Source: Pacificimonas sp963710205 (lineage in GTDB: Bacteria > Pseudomonadota > Alphaproteobacteria > Sphingomonadales > Sphingomonadaceae). From it: DNA of 64,000 bases. A model generated the notes under the pieces. The model was not told the DNA's origin and ran no database searches. It was given only the letters and a program-made list of their open reading frames with translations. The translations under genes were made by a program, and so were the position numbers. Below, piece by piece: positions 24,113 through 31,747 of this stretch (positions within the stretch are counted from its first letter, which is position 1; every line of letters starts with the position of its first letter). Where the stretch lies: NCBI GenBank assembly GCA_963710205.1, contig CAVPZG010000001.1, forward strand, positions 124,001 to 188,000, given 5' to 3'.

Positions 24113-24491
24113 CGATGCCCGTCCCGGTCTTGCGTCCAGCGACCTGAAGCAGGGCACGGTCACGCTCGTCAACCTGTTCGGCAGCTGGTGCCTGCCCTGC
24201 CGCGTGGAAGCGCCGCAACTCGAGCGCCTCGCGGAGGCCGGCATCGTCGTCCATGCCATCGCCATCCGTGACGATCAGGCGGGTGTGCAGCAGTTCCTGA
24301 CGCAATATGGCGACCCGTTCACCCGTATCGGCATGGATCCGCGCGGGCGAATGCAGATAGAGATGGGCGCCTCGGGCGTACCGGAAACCTTCCTGATCGA
24401 CGGCAGCGGCATCATCCGGCGACAGTGGATCGGCGAAATCCGCGCGGGCCAGGTGGACGAGATCATCGCCGCTGTGGAGGCGCTGCGATGA
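23964..24491 (+). CDS. ccmG: Thiol:disulphide interchange protein CcmG/DsbE
   Basis: A 175-residue membrane-anchored thioredoxin-like protein that reduces apocytochrome c cysteines in the periplasm. It has an N-terminal helix (3-22), DFELPGLDD, and the active site W-C76-L-P-C79 in FGSWCLPCRVEAPQL, with a cis-proline segment GVPETFLID near 137-145. The ATG at 23964 is chosen because GGAGG lies 6 bases upstream; an in-frame ATG at 23919 is an alternative. Its 5' part overlaps the extended ccmF frame. Confidence 0.95.
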   Translation: MKRIALIVPLALFITFAIVAISGLNSEPNRPIESHMIGQSVPDFELPGLDDARPGLASSDLKQGTVTLVNLFGSWCLPCRVEAPQLERLAEAGIVVHAIAIRDDQAGVQQFLTQYGDPFTRIGMDPRGRMQIEMGASGVPETFLIDGSGIIRRQWIGEIRAGQVDEIIAAVEALR

Positions 24492-24862
24492 AGGCCGCCG
24501 CTCTGGCGCTCGCCGCTTTCCTTCTCACCGCGTTCGCAGACGCGCCTCTCGCCGATCCCGCTCAGGAGGCCGAGGCGCAGTCCCTGATGTATGAACTGCG
24601 CTGCCTCGTGTGCCAAAGCCAGTCCATCGCCGATTCCGATGCGGAGATGGCCGTGGACATGCGCGCTGTTGTGCGCGAGCGCATCGCGGCGGGCGAGAGC
24701 GCGGATGACGTGCGCGCTTATCTGATCGCGCGCTATGGCGAATGGGTAACATTTTCGCCGCCAAAGCGCGGGGCGAACCTCGTATTGTGGACGGCGCCGT
24801 TGCTGCTGCTCATTGCGGGCGGCCTTGTCGCGGCAAAGCTGTTTCGGAAACCGCAGGCATGA
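24488..24862 (+). CDS. ccmH: Cytochrome c biogenesis protein CcmH
   Basis: A 124-residue protein with a signal peptide (1-22), the catalytic LRCLVCQSQSI motif near residues 37-47 that resolves the CcmG-apocytochrome mixed disulphide, and a C-terminal membrane helix (about 99-117). It is the short CcmH form, its TPR half being encoded separately by the next gene. It is joined to ccmG and ccmI by ATGA overlaps. Confidence 0.95.
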   Translation: MKAAALALAAFLLTAFADAPLADPAQEAEAQSLMYELRCLVCQSQSIADSDAEMAVDMRAVVRERIAAGESADDVRAYLIARYGEWVTFSPPKRGANLVLWTAPLLLLIAGGLVAAKLFRKPQA

Positions 24863-25491
24863 GCGTGGCCGTGCTGATCCTGACGGGATTCGCCATCATG
24901 GTCATTGTGCTGCTGCGCGCCGCGAAAATGCCGATGTCCGCCATCGCCGCCGTCACCCTGGCGGCGGCGGTGGCCTACGGCCTTGCCGGCGATCCGTTGC
25001 AGCCCAGCGCCCCGGCGACCGCCGCCGCGCCGCCTGCCGACAATGCGGAGCGTCAGGCCGCCGCGCAGAGCAGGCTGCTCGCAAATCCCGGCGATGTCGC
25101 CGCGTGGGCGCAGTTTTCCGACACGCTGATTGCGGAGGGACGATCGAAGGACGCAGTCGAGGGCCTGCGCCTTGCCGTGCGCGCGCTGCCGCAAAATGCG
25201 GACCTCTGGGTGCAGCTGGGCAGTGCGCTGATGGCGCATGGCGACGGCGTCATCACGCCCGCCGCGCGGCTGGCGTTCGGACGCGCCTCGGCCCTTGATC
25301 CCGCGCACCCCGCGCCGCCCTATTTCCTCGGCCTTGCCCTGCTGCAGGCCGATCAGGCGGGACAGGCGCTGGCCGTGTGGGAGGACCTTATGGCGCGCAC
25401 GCCGCCCGACGCGCCGTGGCGCGCCGACCTTGAATCCAAAATCGCGGCGGCGCGGACGATGTCGGAAATGCGGAGCCCGACGGGCAGCTAG
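24859..25491 (+). CDS. ccmI: Cytochrome c biogenesis TPR protein CcmI
   Basis: A 210-residue protein with two N-terminal membrane helices (about 3-20 and 26-44) and a periplasmic TPR domain from residue 60, including NPGDVAAWAQFSDTLIAEGR and ALPQNADLWVQLGSALMAHG. CcmI chaperones apocytochrome c to the CcmFH ligase. It is shorter than the two-domain CcmI of Rhodobacter. The ATG at 24859 overlaps the ccmH stop. Its TAG stop shares two bases with the oppositely oriented stop of the DUF465 gene. Confidence 0.9.
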   Translation: MSVAVLILTGFAIMVIVLLRAAKMPMSAIAAVTLAAAVAYGLAGDPLQPSAPATAAAPPADNAERQAAAQSRLLANPGDVAAWAQFSDTLIAEGRSKDAVEGLRLAVRALPQNADLWVQLGSALMAHGDGVITPAARLAFGRASALDPAHPAPPYFLGLALLQADQAGQALAVWEDLMARTPPDAPWRADLESKIAAARTMSEMRSPTGS

Positions 25492-25646
25492 CCCGCCGCC
25501 AGCATCTGGTCCTTCAGCTTCAGCTTTTCCTTCTTCAGCGCGTGCAACCGGACATTGTCGGGGATGGGGCGATGCGTTTCCGCCTCGATCTTGCCCTCCA
25601 GCTTACGGTGCTTCTCACGAAGTGCGTCCGCATAAGCCTGACCCAT
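25488..25646 (-). CDS. DUF465/YdcH family small protein (first of two)
   Basis: A 52-residue charged, mostly helical protein, too short to be picked up by a 60-residue cut-off. It starts MGQAYADALREKHRKLEGKI and continues with HRPIPDNVRLHALKKEKLKL, the DUF465 pattern of two helices around a P-D/N turn. The ribosome binding site GGGAG lies 8 bases before the ATG at 25646. The function of the family is unknown. It is divergent from a second DUF465 gene 100 bases away and convergent with ccmI. Confidence 0.9.
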   Translation of the reverse strand: MGQAYADALREKHRKLEGKIEAETHRPIPDNVRLHALKKEKLKLKDQMLAAG

Positions 25647-25746
25647 GTTCCGATCTCCCTTGGCTTGATGTTAAGGAACAAGTACCAAATCATGAAACCG
25701 CGGGCATGTCAGCCCCCACATGCGAAACGAGATGTTAGGCGCTTAA

Positions 25747-25944
25747 ATGGATGAACGCGAAGCCAAAATCCGGCTGGAAGGCCTGCTGATCGAACATGCC
25801 GACCTCGACGCCGCGATCAAGGCGCTGGCCAACTCGCCCGTGCCGGACCAGTTTGCCATCGCCCGTTTCAAGCGAAAGAAGCTCGCCATGAAGGACCGCA
25901 TCGAGCAGCTGCGGGACATATTGCTGCCGGATATCATCGCCTGA
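25747..25944 (+). CDS. DUF465/YdcH family small protein (second of two)
   Basis: A 65-residue protein with the same two-helix DUF465 plan: LEGLLIEHADLDAAIKALA, then the P-D-Q turn and IARFKRKKLAMKDRIEQLRD. It is divergent from the first DUF465 gene. The pair has little identity beyond the motif, so they are old paralogues rather than a recent duplication. Function unknown. Confidence 0.9.
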   Translation: MDEREAKIRLEGLLIEHADLDAAIKALANSPVPDQFAIARFKRKKLAMKDRIEQLRDILLPDIIA

Positions 25945-25951
25945 ACCCGGT

Positions 25952-25977
25952 GTCCGTCCCGCGGAAGCGGGAGTGAC
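25952..25977. repeat. REP-like palindrome
   Basis: GTCCGTCCCGC and GCGGGAGTGAC form a short imperfect palindrome between the convergent DUF465 and SPFH genes. It belongs to the GTCATTCCCGC...GCGGGAATGAC type of intergenic repeat seen also near 21540 and 49085. Confidence 0.5.
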
Positions 25978-25996
25978 ATGGCCGTAGTGCCGCGCC

Positions 25997-26953
25997 CTAC
26001 TTGCCGAGCGCCGACGGCTTTCCGCCAGCGCCGCCATCATCCTTGGCAACGGCCTTCACCAGTTCGCCGATACCGCCAATCGTACCGACGAGGCTCGTCG
26101 CCTCCAGCGGCAGGAAGATCGTCTTGGCGTTGGGGGAACGCGCAAAATCCGACATGGCCTCGACATATTTCTGCGCGACGAAATAGTTGATCGCCTGCGC
26201 ATCGCCCTTGGCGATCGCTTCCGACACCATGCGCGTCGCCTCGGCTTCCGCCTGCGCGGCGCGCTCGCGCGCTTCGGCATCGCGGAACGCCGCCTCGCGC
26301 CGTCCTTCGGCCTCAAGGATCTGCGAGGCCTTCTCACCCTCGGCCTTCAGGATTTCCGACTGGCGCTGACCTTCCGCATCCAGAATCGTCGCGCGCTTCA
26401 GCCGCTCGGCCTTCATCTGCCGTCCCATGGCATCGACAATGTCCTTGGGGGGATTGATGTCCTTCACCTCGACGCGCGTGACCTTGACGCCCCAGACGCC
26501 CGTTGCCTCATCGATCACCATCAGGAGCCGCGCATTGATTTCATCGCGCTTTGACAGCGTCTCGTCCAGGTCCATGGCGCCCATGACGGTCCTGAGGTTG
26601 GTGGTCGTCAGGTTCAGGATCGCATTATACAGGTCCGACACTTCATAGGCCGCCTTGGCCGCATCCAGCACCTGGAAGAAGACGACGCCGTCGGTCGAAA
26701 TCATGGCGTTGTCCTTGGTGATGATCTCCTGTCCCGGAATGTCGAGCACCTGCTCCATCATGTTCACTTTCCGCCCGATGGAATCGATGAACGGGATGAT
26801 AAGGGAAAAGCCGGGCTTCAGCGTCGTTGTGTAGCGGCCCAGCCGCTCCAGCGTATAGTGATAGCCCTGCCGCACCACGACGACCGCCTTGAAGACGATA
26901 ACCACCGCCGCCAGCGCGAGGATGAGCGTGAAAATTCCAAAACCGCTGAACAT
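25997..26953 (-). CDS. SPFH/band 7 family membrane protein (stomatin/QmcA type)
   Basis: A 318-residue protein with an N-terminal membrane helix (about 5-28), the SPFH domain (about 28-190, including VVVVRQGYHYTLERLGRYTTTLKPGFSLIIPF and NLTTTNLRTVMGAMDLDETLSKRDEIN, split by normal spacing) and a long Ala/Glu coiled coil rich in EGEKASQILEAEGRREAA. Such proteins form ring-like membrane microdomains and protect or regulate membrane proteases. The usual neighbour nfeD is not seen here. Confidence 0.93.
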   Translation of the reverse strand: MFSGFGIFTLILALAAVVIVFKAVVVVRQGYHYTLERLGRYTTTLKPGFSLIIPFIDSIGRKVNMMEQVLDIPGQEIITKDNAMISTDGVVFFQVLDAAKAAYEVSDLYNAILNLTTTNLRTVMGAMDLDETLSKRDEINARLLMVIDEATGVWGVKVTRVEVKDINPPKDIVDAMGRQMKAERLKRATILDAEGQRQSEILKAEGEKASQILEAEGRREAAFRDAEARERAAQAEAEATRMVSEAIAKGDAQAINYFVAQKYVEAMSDFARSPNAKTIFLPLEATSLVGTIGGIGELVKAVAKDDGGAGGKPSALGK

Positions 26954-27011
26954 GACTGGCTCCCGTTAACTGATGGCGACCTTTAATGACGCGGCTGCCG
27001 CCAACATGCCA

Positions 27012-29630
27012 CTATTGTTCGCCCGCCAGCCGCTTCAGTTCGTAAAGCAGGTCAAGCGCGGCGCGCGGTGTCAGTTCATCGGGCCGGATCCCGTCCAGCC
27101 GTTCTCTTAGCGTATCAACCATTTCCGGCTTCGGCCCGGCATCCGCGAACAGCGGCAGGTCCGACAGCCCCGCCGCGATTCCGCCGGTTTTATCCCGTGT
27201 CGCCTCCAGCGTCCTCAGCACTTCCGCCGCCCGCCGGGTTGCCCGTTCCGGCAGGCCCGCCAGCCGCGCCACGGCGAGACCGTAACTCCCCGCAGCGGCG
27301 CCTGCGACGACCTTGTGTAGAAAGACGAGGTCGTTCTTCCATTCGCGCACCTTCACCGTCGCCAGCTTCAGCGCTTTCAGCCGCCCCTCCAGCACCGTCA
27401 GTTCGTGATAATGGGAGGCGAACAGGCAGCGCGCCCTCAACTCGTCATGCACCGATTCCAGCACCGCCCAGGCGATTGCCAGCCCGTCATAGGTCGATGT
27501 CCCGCGCCCGACCTCGTCCAGAATGACGAGCGAACGGTCGGTCGCCTGATTCAGGATTGCCGCCGTTTCGACCATCTCCACCATGAAGGTCGAACGCCCC
27601 TCTGCCAGATTGTCCGACGCGCCCACCCGGCTGAACAGCCGGTCCACGGCGCCGATATGCGCGGCGTCCGCGGGCACAAAGCTCCCCGCCTGGGCCATGA
27701 TCGCGATCAGCGCGTTCTGCCGCAGGAATGTCGACTTGCCCGCCATGTTGGGACCGGTGACCAGCCAGACATGCGTGTCCCGCCCCAGCGCGCAGTCATT
27801 TGCAACGAACTCACCCGTCTTCATCGCCGCCTCGACGACGGGATGCCGCCCCCGCGCGATGTCAAATTCATGGCTGTCATCGACTTGCGGACGGACCCAG
27901 TTCCGCGAGGCCGCCAATTCCGCCAGCGCACTCGCCACATCCAGCCGCGCCGAGGCCGCCGCCGTTCGCTCGATGCTGTCCGCATGGGCCAGAACCGTGT
28001 CGGAAAGGTCAGCGAAATGCCTCGCCTCCAGTGCCAGGGCTGCGCCCTGCGCCTGCGCAATTCGCGTCGCCAGCCCCGCCAGTTCCTCCGAGTTGAAACG
28101 CACGGCGTTCGCCAGCGTTTGCCGATGCGCGAAGGGCGAATCCGCCGCCATCAGACCGTCGGCATGCTTCGGCGCGACCTCGATGAAATAGCCGAGCACA
28201 TTATTATGTTTGATGCGCAGCTTCTCGACGCCGGTGAGCCTTCTGTAATCCGCCTCGAGCGCCGCGATATGTCGCCGCGCGTCCTTCGCCAGACTGCGGT
28301 GCTCGTCGAGCGCATGGTCATGCCCCTCGGCGATGAAGCCGCCTTCGTTCACGTTCAGGCCCGGCTCCGGAACCAGCGCGGCATCCAGCGCGCCGACCAA
28401 TTCCCCGTGCGGCCCGATCGCATCCAGAAGCGTCGCCAGCATCGGCGGCGGCCCCATCAGCGTTGCGCGCTTCAGCATCTCCCGCACCTCATCGGCACGC
28501 CCCAGCCCATCGCGTATCAAACCGAGGTCGCGGGGTGAGCCCCGCCCCGCCGCCAGACGCCCAAGCGCGCGCTCAAGATCAGGAACAGACTTCAGCCGCG
28601 CGCGCAGGTCCTCTCGCACCGCCGCGCCCGCCTCGAACGCCGCGACCAGATCCAGCCGCGCCGCAATCGCTTCCGGGTCGGTCAGGGGTGCCGACAGATC
28701 CGCCGCCAGTTGCCGCGCGCCAGGCGCCGTAACCGTTGCATCCATGCAGGCGATGAGAGACCCCTTGCGCTCCCCTCGCTGCGTGCGCGAAATTTCGAGG
28801 CTTTCCCGCGTGGCCGCGTCGATGGCCATATGCCCGCCGGGCAATTGCCTCAGCGGCGCGCGCAGGCGCGGCACGGCGGACATCTGCGTTGCCTCCAGAT
28901 AGCGCAGCAGCGCGCCAGCCGCGGCAACCTCCGCGCGCGAAAACGCGCCCAGCCCTTCTAGCGTGGAGACATCGAATCGTTTCCTGAGCGCCGCTTCACC
29001 CCGCGCGCTGTCGAACATGCCCTTCGCTTCGATTGTCAGCGGCCAGTCGCCCGCAATGTCCTCGCCCTCCGCGGTGACCAGTTCCGACGGATCGATCCGC
29101 GCCAGTTCGGCAGGCAGGCTCGCCGCAGTCACCGGCGCGGTGAAGAAGCCGCCAGCCGACATGTCGCACCAGGCCAGCGCCCTGTCGCCGCCCACTTCCG
29201 CATAGGCCGCCAGATGGTTCGCGGCGCGCGCGTCGAGAAGCGCTTCCTCGGTCAGCGTGCCCGGTGTCACCACCCGCACGATCTCGCGCCTTACAACGGA
29301 CTTGGACCCGCGCTTCCTGGCTTCAGCCGGGTCTTCGACCTGTTCCGCGATGGCGACTCGAAAACCCTTTTCGATAAGCCGTGCCAGATAGCTTTCCGAC
29401 GAATGCACCGGCACGCCGCACATCGGGATATCCGTGCCTTCATGCTGCCCCCGTTTGGTGAGCGCGATGTCGAGCGCCGCCGCCGCCCGCACGGCGTCTT
29501 CAAAGAACAGCTCGAAAAAATCCCCCATGCGGAAAAACAGCAGCGCCTCGTCGCCCGCTTCCTCCTTGATGGCGAGATACTGCACCATCATCGGTGACGG
29601 CGCGGTGGATTTGGAGGGAGCGTTCGGCAT
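27012..29630 (-). CDS. mutS: DNA mismatch repair protein MutS
   Basis: About 870 residues. The N-terminal mismatch-binding motif FFRMGDFFELFFEDA (with the Phe-x-Glu wedge) is near the start, followed by the connector, core and clamp domains, the Walker A GPNMAGKST and downstream VFVPADAAHIGAVDRLFSRVGASDNL-type segments (FVPADAAHIG here), and DEVGRGTSTYDGLAIAWA. The start is uncertain: ATG at 29630 (MPNAPSKSTAPSP) gives a typical N-terminus, while in-frame ATGs at 29642 and 29666 and a GTG at 29669 give up to 13 more residues. mutL is not in the window. Confidence 0.96.
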   Translation of the reverse strand: MPNAPSKSTAPSPMMVQYLAIKEEAGDEALLFFRMGDFFELFFEDAVRAAAALDIALTKRGQHEGTDIPMCGVPVHSSESYLARLIEKGFRVAIAEQVEDPAEARKRGSKSVVRREIVRVVTPGTLTEEALLDARAANHLAAYAEVGGDRALAWCDMSAGGFFTAPVTAASLPAELARIDPSELVTAEGEDIAGDWPLTIEAKGMFDSARGEAALRKRFDVSTLEGLGAFSRAEVAAAGALLRYLEATQMSAVPRLRAPLRQLPGGHMAIDAATRESLEISRTQRGERKGSLIACMDATVTAPGARQLAADLSAPLTDPEAIAARLDLVAAFEAGAAVREDLRARLKSVPDLERALGRLAAGRGSPRDLGLIRDGLGRADEVREMLKRATLMGPPPMLATLLDAIGPHGELVGALDAALVPEPGLNVNEGGFIAEGHDHALDEHRSLAKDARRHIAALEADYRRLTGVEKLRIKHNNVLGYFIEVAPKHADGLMAADSPFAHRQTLANAVRFNSEELAGLATRIAQAQGAALALEARHFADLSDTVLAHADSIERTAAASARLDVASALAELAASRNWVRPQVDDSHEFDIARGRHPVVEAAMKTGEFVANDCALGRDTHVWLVTGPNMAGKSTFLRQNALIAIMAQAGSFVPADAAHIGAVDRLFSRVGASDNLAEGRSTFMVEMVETAAILNQATDRSLVILDEVGRGTSTYDGLAIAWAVLESVHDELRARCLFASHYHELTVLEGRLKALKLATVKVREWKNDLVFLHKVVAGAAAGSYGLAVARLAGLPERATRRAAEVLRTLEATRDKTGGIAAGLSDLPLFADAGPKPEMVDTLRERLDGIRPDELTPRAALDLLYELKRLAGEQ

Positions 29631-29681
29631 GCCGAACGTCATAGGCAAAGCCCGGCGCGCCGTCATCACCTCAAGGCCGGG

Positions 29682-31613
29682 TCAGGGCGTCACGATGGCG
29701 ATGGATTCAGGCGGCGCGTCCAACGCTGCGAACAGACTGGCGAGGGCGGCGGGATCGCCGGAAATCCGCGCCTTTCCTGCTGCGATCAGGCCGGGAAGCG
29801 CCGTCTGCCGGAGGATCAAGAGGTCATAGTCGCCGCGATCGATGGTCAGCGTGGCGACAGGATCCGGTGCTGAAAAACCGAACCGCGGGATCAGCACGGA
29901 ATCGCGCACGAGGAGGGCCAGCCGCTCATCACGGTCGGGAAATACGAACTGTATGGCATGACCCGTGCGGGCCGAGCGTTCAGGCGCGTAACGCACCGCA
30001 AGCGCGTCGAACAGGTCGGCGGTCGGAACTGCCGCCAGAAATGCCGCGCTGCCAACGGCTGCCCTTTGCGGGCCCGGACCCTGCCGCAATTCCTGCGCAC
30101 CGCTCAGATAATAGTCCCGCCAGGCCCCCGACTCCGCCTGAAACCCCAGCTGTTCGTAAGCGGCGGCCAGCCAACCCTTCGCATCGTCGCCGCCCTTGCC
30201 GGCGAAAACCAGATGATTGAACAGCGTGGCCGCCCAGCGATATTCGCCGCCGGCAAAGGCCGCCTCGCCGAGCGCGAGAACGCGGTCTTCCCCGCCAAGC
30301 GCATCGATATATCGCTCGCTTTCCTCTGCTGGTGGCAGTGGATTGAAACGCGCCGGAACGCCGTCCCACCAGCCAAAATAGCGCTGATAGACCGCCTTCG
30401 CATTGTGCTGAAGCGTGCCGTAATAACCGCGCACCGAAAAATCGCGGGTGGCGAAGTCGGGTTCCGGCAGATCTTCGGCAATTTCATGCATGGTCTCACC
30501 GCGATTGGCGCGCCGGACGGTCTGGTCATGAACATAGCGGTAGATGTCCCGCTGATTCTCAAGATAGGTCGCAACATTGTCACGTCCCCAGGTGGGCCAG
30601 TGATGCGACGCCAGCACCAGGTCGGCGCGCGGACCAAAACGCTGCAGCGCCATATCGATCACTTTCGACCATGACAGGGTATCGCGCACCTCGGCACCGC
30701 GCAGCGTCAGCGCATTGTGAAATGTGCCCGAGGCGACCTCCGACATCATCAGGGCCTTCTGATCGGGAAGGAAAAATATGAATTCCGCGGGCGCTTCCGT
30801 CTCCCCGGCGTCCATGAACTCGAAAGGAACACCATCAATCATGAGCGCTTCACCGGTCACGGGAATTTCGTGGGTTACGGCGGCCAGTGAATTTGGGCCG
30901 TCCGCCAGTCCAGGGCCCAGCCCGACGCCAACCTGCCCCGTTGCGCCCGCGGGCAGGCTATTGCCGAACATCAGCGCGGAACGGCGCTGCATATAGGGAC
31001 CGGCAAGCAGGTTTTCGGAAACGGCGGCGCGCGTAAATCCGTGCGGCGCATAGACAGGGACATCCGCGTCCGCGTTGAGGCCGGCCACGCCGCCGAAATG
31101 ATCGGCATGGCTGTGCGTAAAGAGAATCGCACTGACGGGACGCGCGCCAAGCCTGTCGTTCGCCAGTTGAAGTCCCGCGCGGGCGGTATCGACGGAAAGC
31201 AGCGGATCGACCACGATCCATCCCGTATCGCCAGCGATCAGTGTCATGTTGGCAAGGTCGTAGCCGCGTATCTGATAGATGCCGCCGGTCACCTCGAACA
31301 GACCATGTTCGGCCAGCAGCTGCGATTGCCGCCACAGGGATGGATTGACGCTGCCAGGCGCTTCGCCGCGCAGAAAGCCAAAGCGGCTGGCATCCCAGGC
31401 GATGCTGCCGTCGGCGGACCGAATGATACCGCCCGGAATCTCAGCCAGCTTGCCGCGGCGCGCATCCCTGAAATCGCTCTGGTTCGCCAGGTCCAGCCGC
31501 TCCGCCATGGCTGCGTTGGCAGCGCGCGTCGCTGCCGTTGGAGCGGCCTGCGGTGGCGGCGCGAAAGCGGTCAGCATGACGCCTGCGATCACGCATAATC
31601 TCGTCATCATCAT
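29682..31613 (-). CDS. Alkylsulfatase-like metallo-beta-lactamase hydrolase (SdsA1/BDS1 type)
   Basis: A 643-residue periplasmic protein with a signal peptide (1-23, cleavage near QAA). The metallo-beta-lactamase motif is THSHADHFGG, with H167, H169, D171 and H172, followed by an alkylsulfatase dimerisation domain (GYYGTLQHNAKAVYQRYFGWWDGVPARF, read in parts) and a C-terminal SCP2-like lipid-binding domain. Type III alkylsulfatases release alcohols and sulphate from SDS-like esters. Domain order and length fit the family (about 650). It is divergent from the malic enzyme gene, with about 130 bases between. Confidence 0.92.
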   Translation of the reverse strand: MMMTRLCVIAGVMLTAFAPPPQAAPTAATRAANAAMAERLDLANQSDFRDARRGKLAEIPGGIIRSADGSIAWDASRFGFLRGEAPGSVNPSLWRQSQLLAEHGLFEVTGGIYQIRGYDLANMTLIAGDTGWIVVDPLLSVDTARAGLQLANDRLGARPVSAILFTHSHADHFGGVAGLNADADVPVYAPHGFTRAAVSENLLAGPYMQRRSALMFGNSLPAGATGQVGVGLGPGLADGPNSLAAVTHEIPVTGEALMIDGVPFEFMDAGETEAPAEFIFFLPDQKALMMSEVASGTFHNALTLRGAEVRDTLSWSKVIDMALQRFGPRADLVLASHHWPTWGRDNVATYLENQRDIYRYVHDQTVRRANRGETMHEIAEDLPEPDFATRDFSVRGYYGTLQHNAKAVYQRYFGWWDGVPARFNPLPPAEESERYIDALGGEDRVLALGEAAFAGGEYRWAATLFNHLVFAGKGGDDAKGWLAAAYEQLGFQAESGAWRDYYLSGAQELRQGPGPQRAAVGSAAFLAAVPTADLFDALAVRYAPERSARTGHAIQFVFPDRDERLALLVRDSVLIPRFGFSAPDPVATLTIDRGDYDLLILRQTALPGLIAAGKARISGDPAALASLFAALDAPPESIAIVTP

Positions 31614-31747
31614 CTCCCCTGCCGCCTCGTTACCTCGAACCTCACCGATCGAAAACTGGCGGATATATAGGGCCGGCCGCGATTGCCGACCTTGCTCCGG
31701 ATGCGCCCATCCGGCATGGCGTCGGCACGTTGTGAAAAGGGTGATTG

